Below, piece by piece: positions 1-5,354 of a stretch of 5,354 bases of DNA (positions are counted from its first letter, which is position 1; each line of letters starts with the position of its first letter). Below the pieces are notes generated by a model. It did not search any database, was not told where the DNA came from, and saw only the letters and a list, made by a program, of their open reading frames with translations. Source of the DNA: Pseudomonadota bacterium (GTDB taxonomy: Bacteria; Pseudomonadota; Gammaproteobacteria; Burkholderiales; Burkholderiaceae_D). The stretch lies in assembly GCA_023391395.1 (NCBI GenBank), contig JAEWBA010000314.1, positions 1-5,354 on the forward strand. The letters are read 5' to 3'. A program made the translations under genes and the position numbers.

Positions 1-342
1 ATTGCCCTCGATATTGGCAATCGGCTCCACCGCCCGCAGCAGGATCGCCGAGCCATTGCCTTCCGGTTCGGTCACCACGTTCAGGCAATGGTGCACGCCG
101 TAGATCAGATAGACATAGGCATGGCCGGGCGGCCCGTACATGACCCGGGTGCGCGGCGTGATGCCCTTGGAAGAATGCGCGGCCAGATCGTGGGCGCCGA
201 GATAGGCCTCGACTTCGACGATACGCGCGCGGCGCACGATACCGCCATCTGCATGGACCAGGTGCTTGCCCAGCAGCTCGCGCGCAACCTCGACGGTGTC
301 GCGCGCGGAAAACGCGCGCGGCAGGATAAATTCTTTGCTCAT
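1..342 (-). CDS. mpg: DNA-3-methyladenine glycosylase, AAG/MPG family (N-terminal part, cut by window edge)
   Basis: This is a base-excision repair enzyme that flips out alkylated purines such as 3-methyladenine and cleaves the N-glycosidic bond, leaving an abasic site in cytoplasmic DNA. The 114 visible residues start with [11 protein letters not shown] and match the AAG/MPG family closely. The IVEVEAYLG segment at residues 41-49 contains the expected catalytic glutamate, E45, and Y47. DLAAH ends in H56, and [12 protein letters not shown] is followed by YVYLIYG with Y78 and Y81. LLRAVEP supplies R103. By alignment from memory to human AAG these correspond to E125, Y127, H136, Y159, Y162 and R182, so the base-binding pocket looks complete. 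Family members are usually about 200 residues, so roughly the last 90 lie outside the window. The ATG at 342 is the only start codon in frame after the preceding gene; no good Shine-Dalgarno is visible, so translation may depend on coupling to the upstream gene 25 bases away. Confidence 0.95.
   Translation of the reverse strand, partial: MSKEFILPRAFSARDTVEVARELLGKHLVHADGGIVRRARIVEVEAYLGAHDLAAHSSKGITPRTRVMYGPPGHAYVYLIYGVHHCLNVVTEPEGNGSAILLRAVEPIANIEGN
300..320 (-). repeat. GC-only hairpin in the early coding sequence of the glycosylase gene
   Basis: Two eight-base arms CGCGCGCG flank the five-base loop TTTTC on the coding strand, starting 22 bases after the A of the start codon (codons 8-14, around PRAFSAR). 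The stem would be very stable in mRNA. Any effect on translation is inference; alternating Arg and Ala codons in a GC-rich genome produce such runs easily. Confidence 0.5.
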
Positions 343-367
343 GGAATCGTGTTGACGCGGCACGGCT

Positions 368-3300
368 TCATGCCTGGGCCGCCAGCATGCGGCTGTCTTC
401 CAGGAAGCGGCGGAACCGGTCCGCCTCGACTGCCGAGCTGTAATAGTAACCCTGCACTTCATTGCAGCCCATGGCACGCAGAAGCTGCAATTGCTCTTGC
501 GACTCGACGCCCTCGGCCAGCACGCGCAACTTGAGATTCTTGGCCAGGTTGATGATGGCCGCGGTGATGGCTTCGTCATCGGCATCGTCGAGCATGTCGG
601 CAATGAAGGAGCGGTCGATCTTGATCTTGTCGATCGGGATCTGCTTGAGATAGCTGAGACTGGAATAACCGGTGCCGAAGTCGTCGATGCTGATGCCGAC
701 ACCGGCATCGCGCAATTCCATCGCCAGTTTCGCCACCAGCGGCGCGCGCCGCATGATTGAGCTTTCGGTGATTTCCAGTTCGAGGTAGCGCGCATCCAGG
801 CCGGTTTCGTCGAGGATGCTCGTCACCAGCTCGGAAAAACCCTTACGCTGGAATTGCAGGGGCGAGACATTGACGGCGACCGGCACCGCAGGCAGGCCGT
901 CATCTTGCCAGGCGCGGCATTGCCGGCAAGCTTCGCGCAGAGCCCACTCGCCGATGGAGATGATCAGACCGCGATCTTCGGCGACCGGGACGAATTCGGC
1001 CGGGGACATGAAGCCGCCGTCCGGGCGCGGCCAGCGCAGCAACGCCTCGGCGCCGATCAGCTCGCCGCTTGCCGTATCGACTTGCGGCTGGTACCACAAG
1101 GCAAGCTTGCCGGCATCGATAGCCGCCCGCAACTGACGTTCGATGGAAGCGCTGCGCGTAATCTGCTGGTTCATTTCCCTGGTGAAGAAGTGGTAGTTGT
1201 TGCGGCCATGGTTCTTGGCCTGGTAGAGCGCAGTATCGGCATGCTGGACCAGCTCGCGCGCTTCGTGGCCGTCGTCCGGATAAATGCTAATGCCGATGCT
1301 CACCGAAGTGTGGACCTGCTGTTGCTGCAGCATGTGCGGGCGTGCCGCCGCATGCAGAATCTTTTCCGCCACCGCGGCGGCCTGTTCGCCGCGCTCGAGG
1401 TCGGGCAGGATGACGACGAACTCGTCACCGCCGATGCGCGCCACCGTGTCTTCTTCGCGAACACTGTGCACGATGCTTTGCGACACTGCCTGCAGCAACA
1501 TGTCGCCCATGTGGTGGCCCAGGGTATCGTTGATGTTCTTGAAGTTGTCCAGGTCCATGAACATCACTGCAAGCTTCCTGTCGCTACGTTGCGCGATGTG
1601 CAAGGCTTGCGCGAGGCGGTCGTCGAACAGGCTGCGGTTGGGCAGGCCGGTGACCTTGTCGTAATAGGCCAGGACCTGCACCTGCAGCTCCGCCATCTTG
1701 CGGGCGGTGACGTCGGTGGCGATGCCGTCGATGCGCAGCGGCGCTTGGTAGGCGCCGAGCACGAGGCGCCCGTGGAAATGCATCCAGCGCTCGGTGCCAT
1801 CCTTGCGCACGATGCGGTACTCGTCGTTGTAAAAGGGATTGACCGGACTGAGCTGGCGCAGATGGTCCTCGATACGGGCACGGTCGTCGATGTGGACAAT
1901 GTCGAACCACAGACGCGGATTCTCCAGGAAATCACTGGCCGGATAGCCGTAGATCGATTCGGCGGCCCGGTTGATGTAGCGCAGGCGTGACAGGTCGGCG
2001 GAAAACGACCACACCACGTCGGGCACCGATTCGAGGATCGAATTCAGGGTTTCCTGGCTTTCCCTCAGGGCGGTCTCGGATTCCCGGCGCTCGGTGATAT
2101 CGCGGCCGATGAATTGCGTATACAGGCGGCCTTCCAGCTCGATCAGGCGCGCACTTACCTCGACCGGCATGGCCTTGCCCTTCGGCACCGGCCAAACGAA
2201 TTCGAAGAGTGCACGACCGTGCTTGCACAGCTGTTCCCGTACGGTGCCGGAATACTGCGCGAAGGTATCGGGGAATACGGCGTCCAGGTCCGCACCGACC
2301 AGCTCGGAGCGGCTCTTGCCCAGCACCTGGGATGTCCGGTCGTTGATCTCGATGATGCGGCCATCGCGGTCCGTGACCACGATCATGTCATTGGCATACT
2401 TGGAAAGAAAATCGTACTGGCGCTGCAACAGCTGCCTTTCGTTTTCCGCGCGCAGGCTGGCAAGGCGGTATTCGCTCTGCCTCTTTTTCCACCACAGCAG
2501 GAGCATGCCGCCGATCATTGCCAGGGCGGTGCCGCTGGCGGCAGCCACGATCCACGCCAGCTGGCGTGCATCGGCACGAATCGAATCCTCGTCGACGAGC
2601 GCCACCAGAAACCAGGGGGCGTTGTCGACCCTGCGTGCCGCAATCACCGCTTCGCCGCGAAGCGGCGTGTCCACTCTCAATTCCGTACCCGCTGCCGCCG
2701 CAGAGGTGAGTTCGACCGGCGTCAGCGGAAGCGGATTCGGATATCCGAATCCGGCGGCTAGCGCATTGGCGGAGGAAACGACCACCTGGTTGTCGCGTAT
2801 TTCCGCCACCATGGCTCCGATTTCGCTGCCCAGGAGAGTGGTCGAGATGCGGGAAATGGGATAGAAGCTGGCCTCGGCGCGCAGAAACAACAGTGACGAG
2901 GCTGCACTCATGCGGCCGGTGGCATCCAGTAGCGGCACGGCGATCTCGATCACCGGCCGGGGTGAACCGCCGCCTCGGCCCCGATCGGAATGGATGACGG
3001 ATACTTCTATGGTGCCACTGGCCGCCGCCCGCGTAATGGTGTCAACGGCTTCCTTATCCAGAACAACAATCCGGTCGTCGGACGAAATGAGGGTATTGCC
3101 GCGCGTGTCGAGGATGGCGGTGTTCTGGTAACCATAGATAGTCCTGATGGCTCGAAGCTGTCCGCGCATCCGGCTTTTCAGGTCATCCTCCATGCCGCCC
3201 TCGCGCAGCCATCGGTTGACGTTTTCGCCGAAGAAGCCTCCGCTGCTCAAGGTCGCGGCATCCCGCAGGCGTTCGTTCAGCCAAGCCGAGATGGCGCCGG

Positions 3301-3604
3301 CCTGGAGATCTGCAACATTGTTCAGGCTGGCAATTGCACGCTGTTCCTCGTTGCGCAAAAGACGGAAATAGGCGGCGACGCTGACGGCCGAGACAATCAA
3401 GAGCAACGCCAGGAACAGGATGGCTGCAAGCTTGGAGTGCTGCTGGGTATCGTCGGGCTTGCCCGAAAAAAATTTCAGCATGTTGGAGAAGACTGCATCC
3501 GGTTGTGTGGACGGCCTGCATGCTTCGGGAGAAAACGCCCTTAACCGGATGAAGCCTCCTGAAGTATCAGAAGGTATGACCTTGAGCACGGGAAGCCGTT
3601 TCAT
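368..3604 (-). CDS. Membrane-bound sensor diguanylate cyclase/phosphodiesterase (sensor-PAS-PAS-GGDEF-EAL)
   Basis: This 1078-residue protein is predicted to make and break cyclic-di-GMP at the inner membrane. A hydrophobic helix at about residues 59-81 and a second at about 349-372 flank a roughly 265-residue periplasmic region that looks like a double Cache-type sensor ([14 protein letters not shown] at 164-177); its ligand is unknown. A short charged linker (373-395) leads to PAS 1 (about 396-505, ending in RDITERR) and PAS 2 (about 515-637, PAS_3-like with [11 protein letters not shown]). GGDEF spans about 645-808: GGDEF at 725-729 is intact and RxxD at 716-719 gives a product-inhibition site. 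EAL spans about 820-1070 with EALLR at 853-857, N912, E944, DDFGTGYSS at 974-982, K995, E1031 and Q1051, which are the known metal, substrate and loop-6 residues. Both activities are therefore plausible; which dominates cannot be read from sequence. The start at 3604 has a good Shine-Dalgarno, but ATG at 3481 (residue 42) is an alternative closer to the first membrane helix. It lies 21 bases after the acyl-CoA dehydrogenase gene. Confidence 0.95.
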   Translation of the reverse strand: MKRLPVLKVIPSDTSGGFIRLRAFSPEACRPSTQPDAVFSNMLKFFSGKPDDTQQHSKLAAILFLALLLIVSAVSVAAYFRLLRNEEQRAIASLNNVADLQAGAISAWLNERLRDAATLSSGGFFGENVNRWLREGGMEDDLKSRMRGQLRAIRTIYGYQNTAILDTRGNTLISSDDRIVVLDKEAVDTITRAAASGTIEVSVIHSDRGRGGGSPRPVIEIAVPLLDATGRMSAASSLLFLRAEASFYPISRISTTLLGSEIGAMVAEIRDNQVVVSSANALAAGFGYPNPLPLTPVELTSAAAAGTELRVDTPLRGEAVIAARRVDNAPWFLVALVDEDSIRADARQLAWIVAAASGTALAMIGGMLLLWWKKRQSEYRLASLRAENERQLLQRQYDFLSKYANDMIVVTDRDGRIIEINDRTSQVLGKSRSELVGADLDAVFPDTFAQYSGTVREQLCKHGRALFEFVWPVPKGKAMPVEVSARLIELEGRLYTQFIGRDITERRESETALRESQETLNSILESVPDVVWSFSADLSRLRYINRAAESIYGYPASDFLENPRLWFDIVHIDDRARIEDHLRQLSPVNPFYNDEYRIVRKDGTERWMHFHGRLVLGAYQAPLRIDGIATDVTARKMAELQVQVLAYYDKVTGLPNRSLFDDRLAQALHIAQRSDRKLAVMFMDLDNFKNINDTLGHHMGDMLLQAVSQSIVHSVREEDTVARIGGDEFVVILPDLERGEQAAAVAEKILHAAARPHMLQQQQVHTSVSIGISIYPDDGHEARELVQHADTALYQAKNHGRNNYHFFTREMNQQITRSASIERQLRAAIDAGKLALWYQPQVDTASGELIGAEALLRWPRPDGGFMSPAEFVPVAEDRGLIISIGEWALREACRQCRAWQDDGLPAVPVAVNVSPLQFQRKGFSELVTSILDETGLDARYLELEITESSIMRRAPLVAKLAMELRDAGVGISIDDFGTGYSSLSYLKQIPIDKIKIDRSFIADMLDDADDEAITAAIINLAKNLKLRVLAEGVESQEQLQLLRAMGCNEVQGYYYSSAVEADRFRRFLEDSRMLAAQA
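2732..2753. repeat. 22-base perfect palindrome inside the GGDEF/EAL gene
   Basis: The half-site CGGATTCGGAT is followed directly by its exact reverse complement, with the central six bases GATATC. It lies in codons 284-291 of the GGDEF/EAL protein (AGFGYPNP in the periplasmic sensor region). It could act as a dimeric protein-binding site, form a tight RNA hairpin, or be a coincidence of coding sequence; no function is known. Confidence 0.6.
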
Positions 3605-3614
3605 TCAGGCTTCC
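3591..3614 (-). repeat. Inverted repeat spanning ribosome-binding site and start codon of the GGDEF/EAL gene
   Basis: Seven-base arms GGAAGCC (3614-3608 on the minus strand) and GGCTTCC (3597-3591) are separated by a ten-base loop TGAATGAAAC that contains the ATG. In mRNA the stem would bury part of the GAGGA Shine-Dalgarno. No T-run follows, so it does not look like an intrinsic terminator. The pairing is seen directly; a regulatory role is inference. Confidence 0.5.
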
Positions 3615-3616
3615 TC
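3612..3616 (-). promoter_or_regulatory. Shine-Dalgarno of the GGDEF/EAL gene
   Basis: The minus strand has GAGGA seven bases before the ATG at 3604, in the 21-base gap after the small-subunit gene. It supports 3604 over the internal ATG at 3481, whose upstream sequence (TTCTCCAAC) lacks a ribosome-binding motif. Part of it lies inside an inverted repeat (3591-3614). Confidence 0.7.
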
Positions 3617-3625
3617 GCTCCGGGT

Positions 3626-4759
3626 TCACAGCAGGGCGGCGTAGCTTTCGAGGTGGTGATCGGTGCTGCCGAATTGCTGCTCGATGGCCATCAGCCGCTT
3701 GAAGTAATGCCCCACGTCCAACTCGTCGGTGACTCCCATGCCGCCATGCAATTGCACGGCTTGCTGTCCGACGAAGCGGCATGCCTGGCCGATCGTCACC
3801 TTGGCCGCGGCTAAGGTACGCCGACGTGCCGAGGCATCGGGATCGGTACAGCGCACTGCGGCCAGGTAGCTAATGGAGCGCGCCTGTTCCACGTGCAAGA
3901 CCATGTCGGCCATGCGATGCTGCAAGGCCTGGAACTTGCCGATCGGTACGCCGAACTGCTGGCGCGTACGTGCGTACTCCACTGTTGCTGCCAGCAGCCG
4001 ATCAAGCGCACCCACGGCTTCGGCGCACACTGCCGCCAGCCCGGCATCGAGCGCTTGCTCAATGACAGCTTCCGCATCAGCGTGGCCGACCAGCGCAGTG
4101 GCCGGCACGAAGGCCTGTTCCAGCCACAGTTCGCCGGCGTGGGTGCCGTCGACCATGGGCCAGGCGAGCCGGCGCACGCCTTCGGTGGCGCGCGGCAAGG
4201 CGAACAGCGCGAGCGGCCCCGGCTGGGCGGTATCGCTCACAGCCAGGCGCGCCGTCACCAGAAGAATATCGGCGCAGGGGAGATGCGCAACGGCACTCTT
4301 GTGGCCGCTCAGCACATAGCCGTTGCCGAGCCGCCAGGCACGCGTTTCGATCGCCATGCGGTCGAAGCGGCTGGCTGGCTCGTCATGCGCCAGGATCGCA
4401 ATTTTTTCTCCGGATGCCATGGTCGGCAGGAGCTCGGCGCATTGTGCGTCGGAAGCTTGCCGCGCCAGCGCGCGCGTCGCCACCACGGCACTGGCAAGGT
4501 ACGGTTCCAGGAGCAGCGTCTCGCCGGCCACGTTCATGGCCAGCATGGTGTCGATCATGCTGCCCCCCAGCCCGCCATGCTCTTCGGGTATGTTCAGGGC
4601 AAGCAGGCCGAGATCGGCCAAGCCCTGCCACACCTCGCGGCTGTAGCCATCGGCCGAGGCCAGGATGGCGCGCCGGCGTTCGAAACCGTACTCCCTGGCA
4701 AGGAAGCGGCGCGCGGCATCGAGCAGCATCCGCTGTTCTTCGGTGAAGTTGAAGTCCAT
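3626..4759 (-). CDS. pimD: Acyl-CoA dehydrogenase, PimD-like small subunit
   Basis: This 377-residue flavoprotein-family member is full length for an acyl-CoA dehydrogenase. It has an N-terminal helical domain (about 1-115, opening MDFNFTEEQRMLLDAARRFL), a beta middle domain (about 120-217) and a C-terminal helical domain (about 225-377). FAD-contacting family motifs are visible: RTRQQFGVPIGKFQALQ at 264-280 and QLHGGMGVTDE at 336-346. However, it has G364 where MCAD-type enzymes hold the catalytic glutamate (FGST in place of YEGT) and G240 where isovaleryl-CoA-type enzymes hold theirs. It therefore probably serves as the non-catalytic partner of the gene just upstream, contributing to FAD binding and assembly. 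The pair resembles PimC/PimD of pimeloyl-CoA and dicarboxylic-acid beta-oxidation, and more distantly the heteromeric FadE pairs of actinobacterial steroid catabolism. The substrate is not determined by the sequence, so the symbol is tentative. The ATG at 4759 is supported by a Shine-Dalgarno five bases upstream. Confidence 0.85.
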   Translation of the reverse strand: MDFNFTEEQRMLLDAARRFLAREYGFERRRAILASADGYSREVWQGLADLGLLALNIPEEHGGLGGSMIDTMLAMNVAGETLLLEPYLASAVVATRALARQASDAQCAELLPTMASGEKIAILAHDEPASRFDRMAIETRAWRLGNGYVLSGHKSAVAHLPCADILLVTARLAVSDTAQPGPLALFALPRATEGVRRLAWPMVDGTHAGELWLEQAFVPATALVGHADAEAVIEQALDAGLAAVCAEAVGALDRLLAATVEYARTRQQFGVPIGKFQALQHRMADMVLHVEQARSISYLAAVRCTDPDASARRRTLAAAKVTIGQACRFVGQQAVQLHGGMGVTDELDVGHYFKRLMAIEQQFGSTDHHLESYAALL

Positions 4760-4764
4760 GCTTT

Positions 4765-4768
4765 TCCT
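4765..4768 (-). promoter_or_regulatory. Shine-Dalgarno of the small-subunit gene, overlapping the preceding stop codon
   Basis: On the minus strand the sequence reads TAGGAAAAGCATG. AGGA lies five bases before the ATG at 4759 and shares bases with the TAG stop of the large-subunit gene. This fixes the start and fits translational coupling, which would keep the two subunits in similar amounts. Confidence 0.8.
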
Positions 4769-5354
4769 ACAGGCCGAGAATCATCCCGGCAATGATGTTT
4801 TTCTGGATCTCGTTGGCGCCTCCGAAAATGGAGAGCTTGCGCATGTTCAGATAATGCGCCGCCAGCGGCGTGGCATAGAAGGGGCCGACGGCATCTCCCT
4901 GGTAGCCGGCGGCCATGGCTTCGCGTCGCAATTGCAAGGCATACGGACCTGCCGCCTGCACCAGCAGTTCGGTGATGGCTTGCTGGATTTCACTGCCCTT
5001 GATTTTCAGGATTGAAGCTTCCGGGCCCGGCGCGCGCTTTTCCGCTTCGGCGGACAGTACGCGCAGATTGGTGATTTCCAGGGCGGTCAGGTCGATCTCG
5101 ATTTGCGCAATGCGTGTCGCAAACAGCGGATCGCGCAACAGCGGCTTGCCGTTCTTGTTTTCCAGAGAGGCGATGCGCTTCAAGCGCGCCAGCTCGCGCT
5201 TGGCAATGCCGATGCCGGCGATGTTGGCGCGTTCGTGGCCGAGCAGGAACTTGGCATAGGTCCATCCCTGGTTTTCCTCGCCGACCCGGTTCTCGGCCGG
5301 TACCCGCACGTCTTCAAACCAGACTTCGTTGACTTCGTGCGCGCCGTCCATGGT
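4767..5354 (-). CDS. pimC: Acyl-CoA dehydrogenase, PimC-like large subunit (C-terminal part, start outside window)
   Basis: The window holds the last 195 residues, starting TMDGAHEVNEVWFEDVRVP and ending GMILGL before a TAG stop. Members are about 390-400 residues, so about half is missing. The segment covers the end of the beta domain (VRVPAENRVGEENQGW, a family hallmark) and the C-terminal helical domain. In HERANIAGIG the glutamate (codon 5232-5234) aligns with the catalytic base of isovaleryl-CoA and long-chain acyl-CoA dehydrogenases. The MCAD-type position near the C terminus reads IFGGANEIQ, with glycine instead of glutamate, as is usual in this subgroup. The enzyme would introduce an alpha-beta double bond into an acyl-CoA thioester and pass electrons from FAD to electron-transfer flavoprotein. 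The next gene starts 7 bases downstream and encodes a dehydrogenase lacking both base positions, which argues for a heteromeric complex. PimC-like assignment rests on remembered family motifs; the exact acyl-CoA substrate is unknown. Confidence 0.85.
   Translation of the reverse strand, partial: TMDGAHEVNEVWFEDVRVPAENRVGEENQGWTYAKFLLGHERANIAGIGIAKRELARLKRIASLENKNGKPLLRDPLFATRIAQIEIDLTALEITNLRVLSAEAEKRAPGPEASILKIKGSEIQQAITELLVQAAGPYALQLRREAMAAGYQGDAVGPFYATPLAAHYLNMRKLSIFGGANEIQKNIIAGMILGL

Noticed and set aside
88..534. 148-codon plus-strand frame crossing the glycosylase and the end of the GGDEF/EAL gene
   Set aside because: It spans two well-supported minus-strand genes and its translation has no family resemblance.
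601..640. Repeated gatc-rich words (tcgatcttgatcttgtcgatc)
   Set aside because: They follow from the coding of the repetitive EAL motif IDKIKIDR and need no other explanation.
854..1990. 378-codon open frame on the plus strand opposite the GGDEF/EAL gene
   Set aside because: It lies antisense to the conserved GGDEF, EAL and PAS 2 coding sequence. Long antisense frames are normal in GC-rich genes, and its translation shows no recognisable domain.
2094..2864. 256-codon plus-strand frame opposite the PAS and sensor regions
   Set aside because: It is Ser/Arg/Ala-rich shadow sequence overlapping several other shadow frames, with no domain and no supporting start signal.
3466..3475. A7T3 run as a frameshift or slippage site
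   Set aside because: The run simply encodes Lys-Phe-Phe in MLKFFSG, the reading frame stays open on both sides, and no alternative product is suggested.
3591..3614. Intrinsic terminator after the small-subunit dehydrogenase
   Set aside because: The stem is only seven bases with a ten-base loop and is followed by CGTGCTC rather than a T-run in the direction of transcription.
3482..3625. Sigma-70 promoter in front of the GGDEF/EAL gene
   Set aside because: A GATACT hexamer resembles a -10 box, but no acceptable -35 box lies at the right distance, so I did not list it.
3893..4795. 300-codon open frame on the plus strand opposite the small-subunit dehydrogenase
   Set aside because: It is fully antisense to a clear acyl-CoA dehydrogenase, its composition is rich in His, Gln and Arg as expected of a shadow frame, and no motif is recognisable.

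Overview
The window is a compact, GC-rich stretch with every supportable gene on the minus strand and gaps of only 7, 21 and 25 bases. Codon use (strong G/C at third positions), gene types and protein style suggest a betaproteobacterium of the Burkholderiales, perhaps an Oxalobacteraceae-like soil or water organism. That placement is inferred from general character, not from a marker gene.

Read in the direction of transcription (right to left), the layout is: (1) 5354-4767, the C-terminal half of an acyl-CoA dehydrogenase of the PimC-like large-subunit type, whose start lies outside the window; (2) 4759-3626, a complete PimD-like small-subunit acyl-CoA dehydrogenase, with a Shine-Dalgarno that overlaps the stop codon of gene 1; (3) 3604-368, a 1078-codon membrane-bound cyclic-di-GMP enzyme with a periplasmic sensor region, two PAS domains, GGDEF and EAL; (4) 342-1, the N-terminal 114 residues of a DNA-3-methyladenine glycosylase of the AAG/MPG family, cut by the window edge.

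Genes 1 and 2 almost certainly work together. The large subunit carries a glutamate where isovaleryl-CoA-type dehydrogenases have their catalytic base, whereas the small subunit has glycine at both places where acyl-CoA dehydrogenases can hold that base. This is the pattern expected of a heteromeric dehydrogenase with one functional active site per heterodimer. The cyclic-di-GMP protein has intact GGDEF, RxxD inhibitory-site and EAL catalytic motifs, so it could both make and degrade the messenger. The glycosylase belongs to base-excision repair and has no evident functional link to the others. Spacing would allow one transcript for all four genes, but that is not shown.

No tRNA, rRNA, CRISPR array, insertion sequence or phage gene was seen, and no stretch longer than 25 bases lacks a gene. 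I found no clear new system. The most unusual sequence-level items are a 22-base perfect palindrome inside the sensor-coding part of gene 3, an inverted repeat that holds both the Shine-Dalgarno and the start codon of gene 3, and a GC-only hairpin early in the glycosylase gene.
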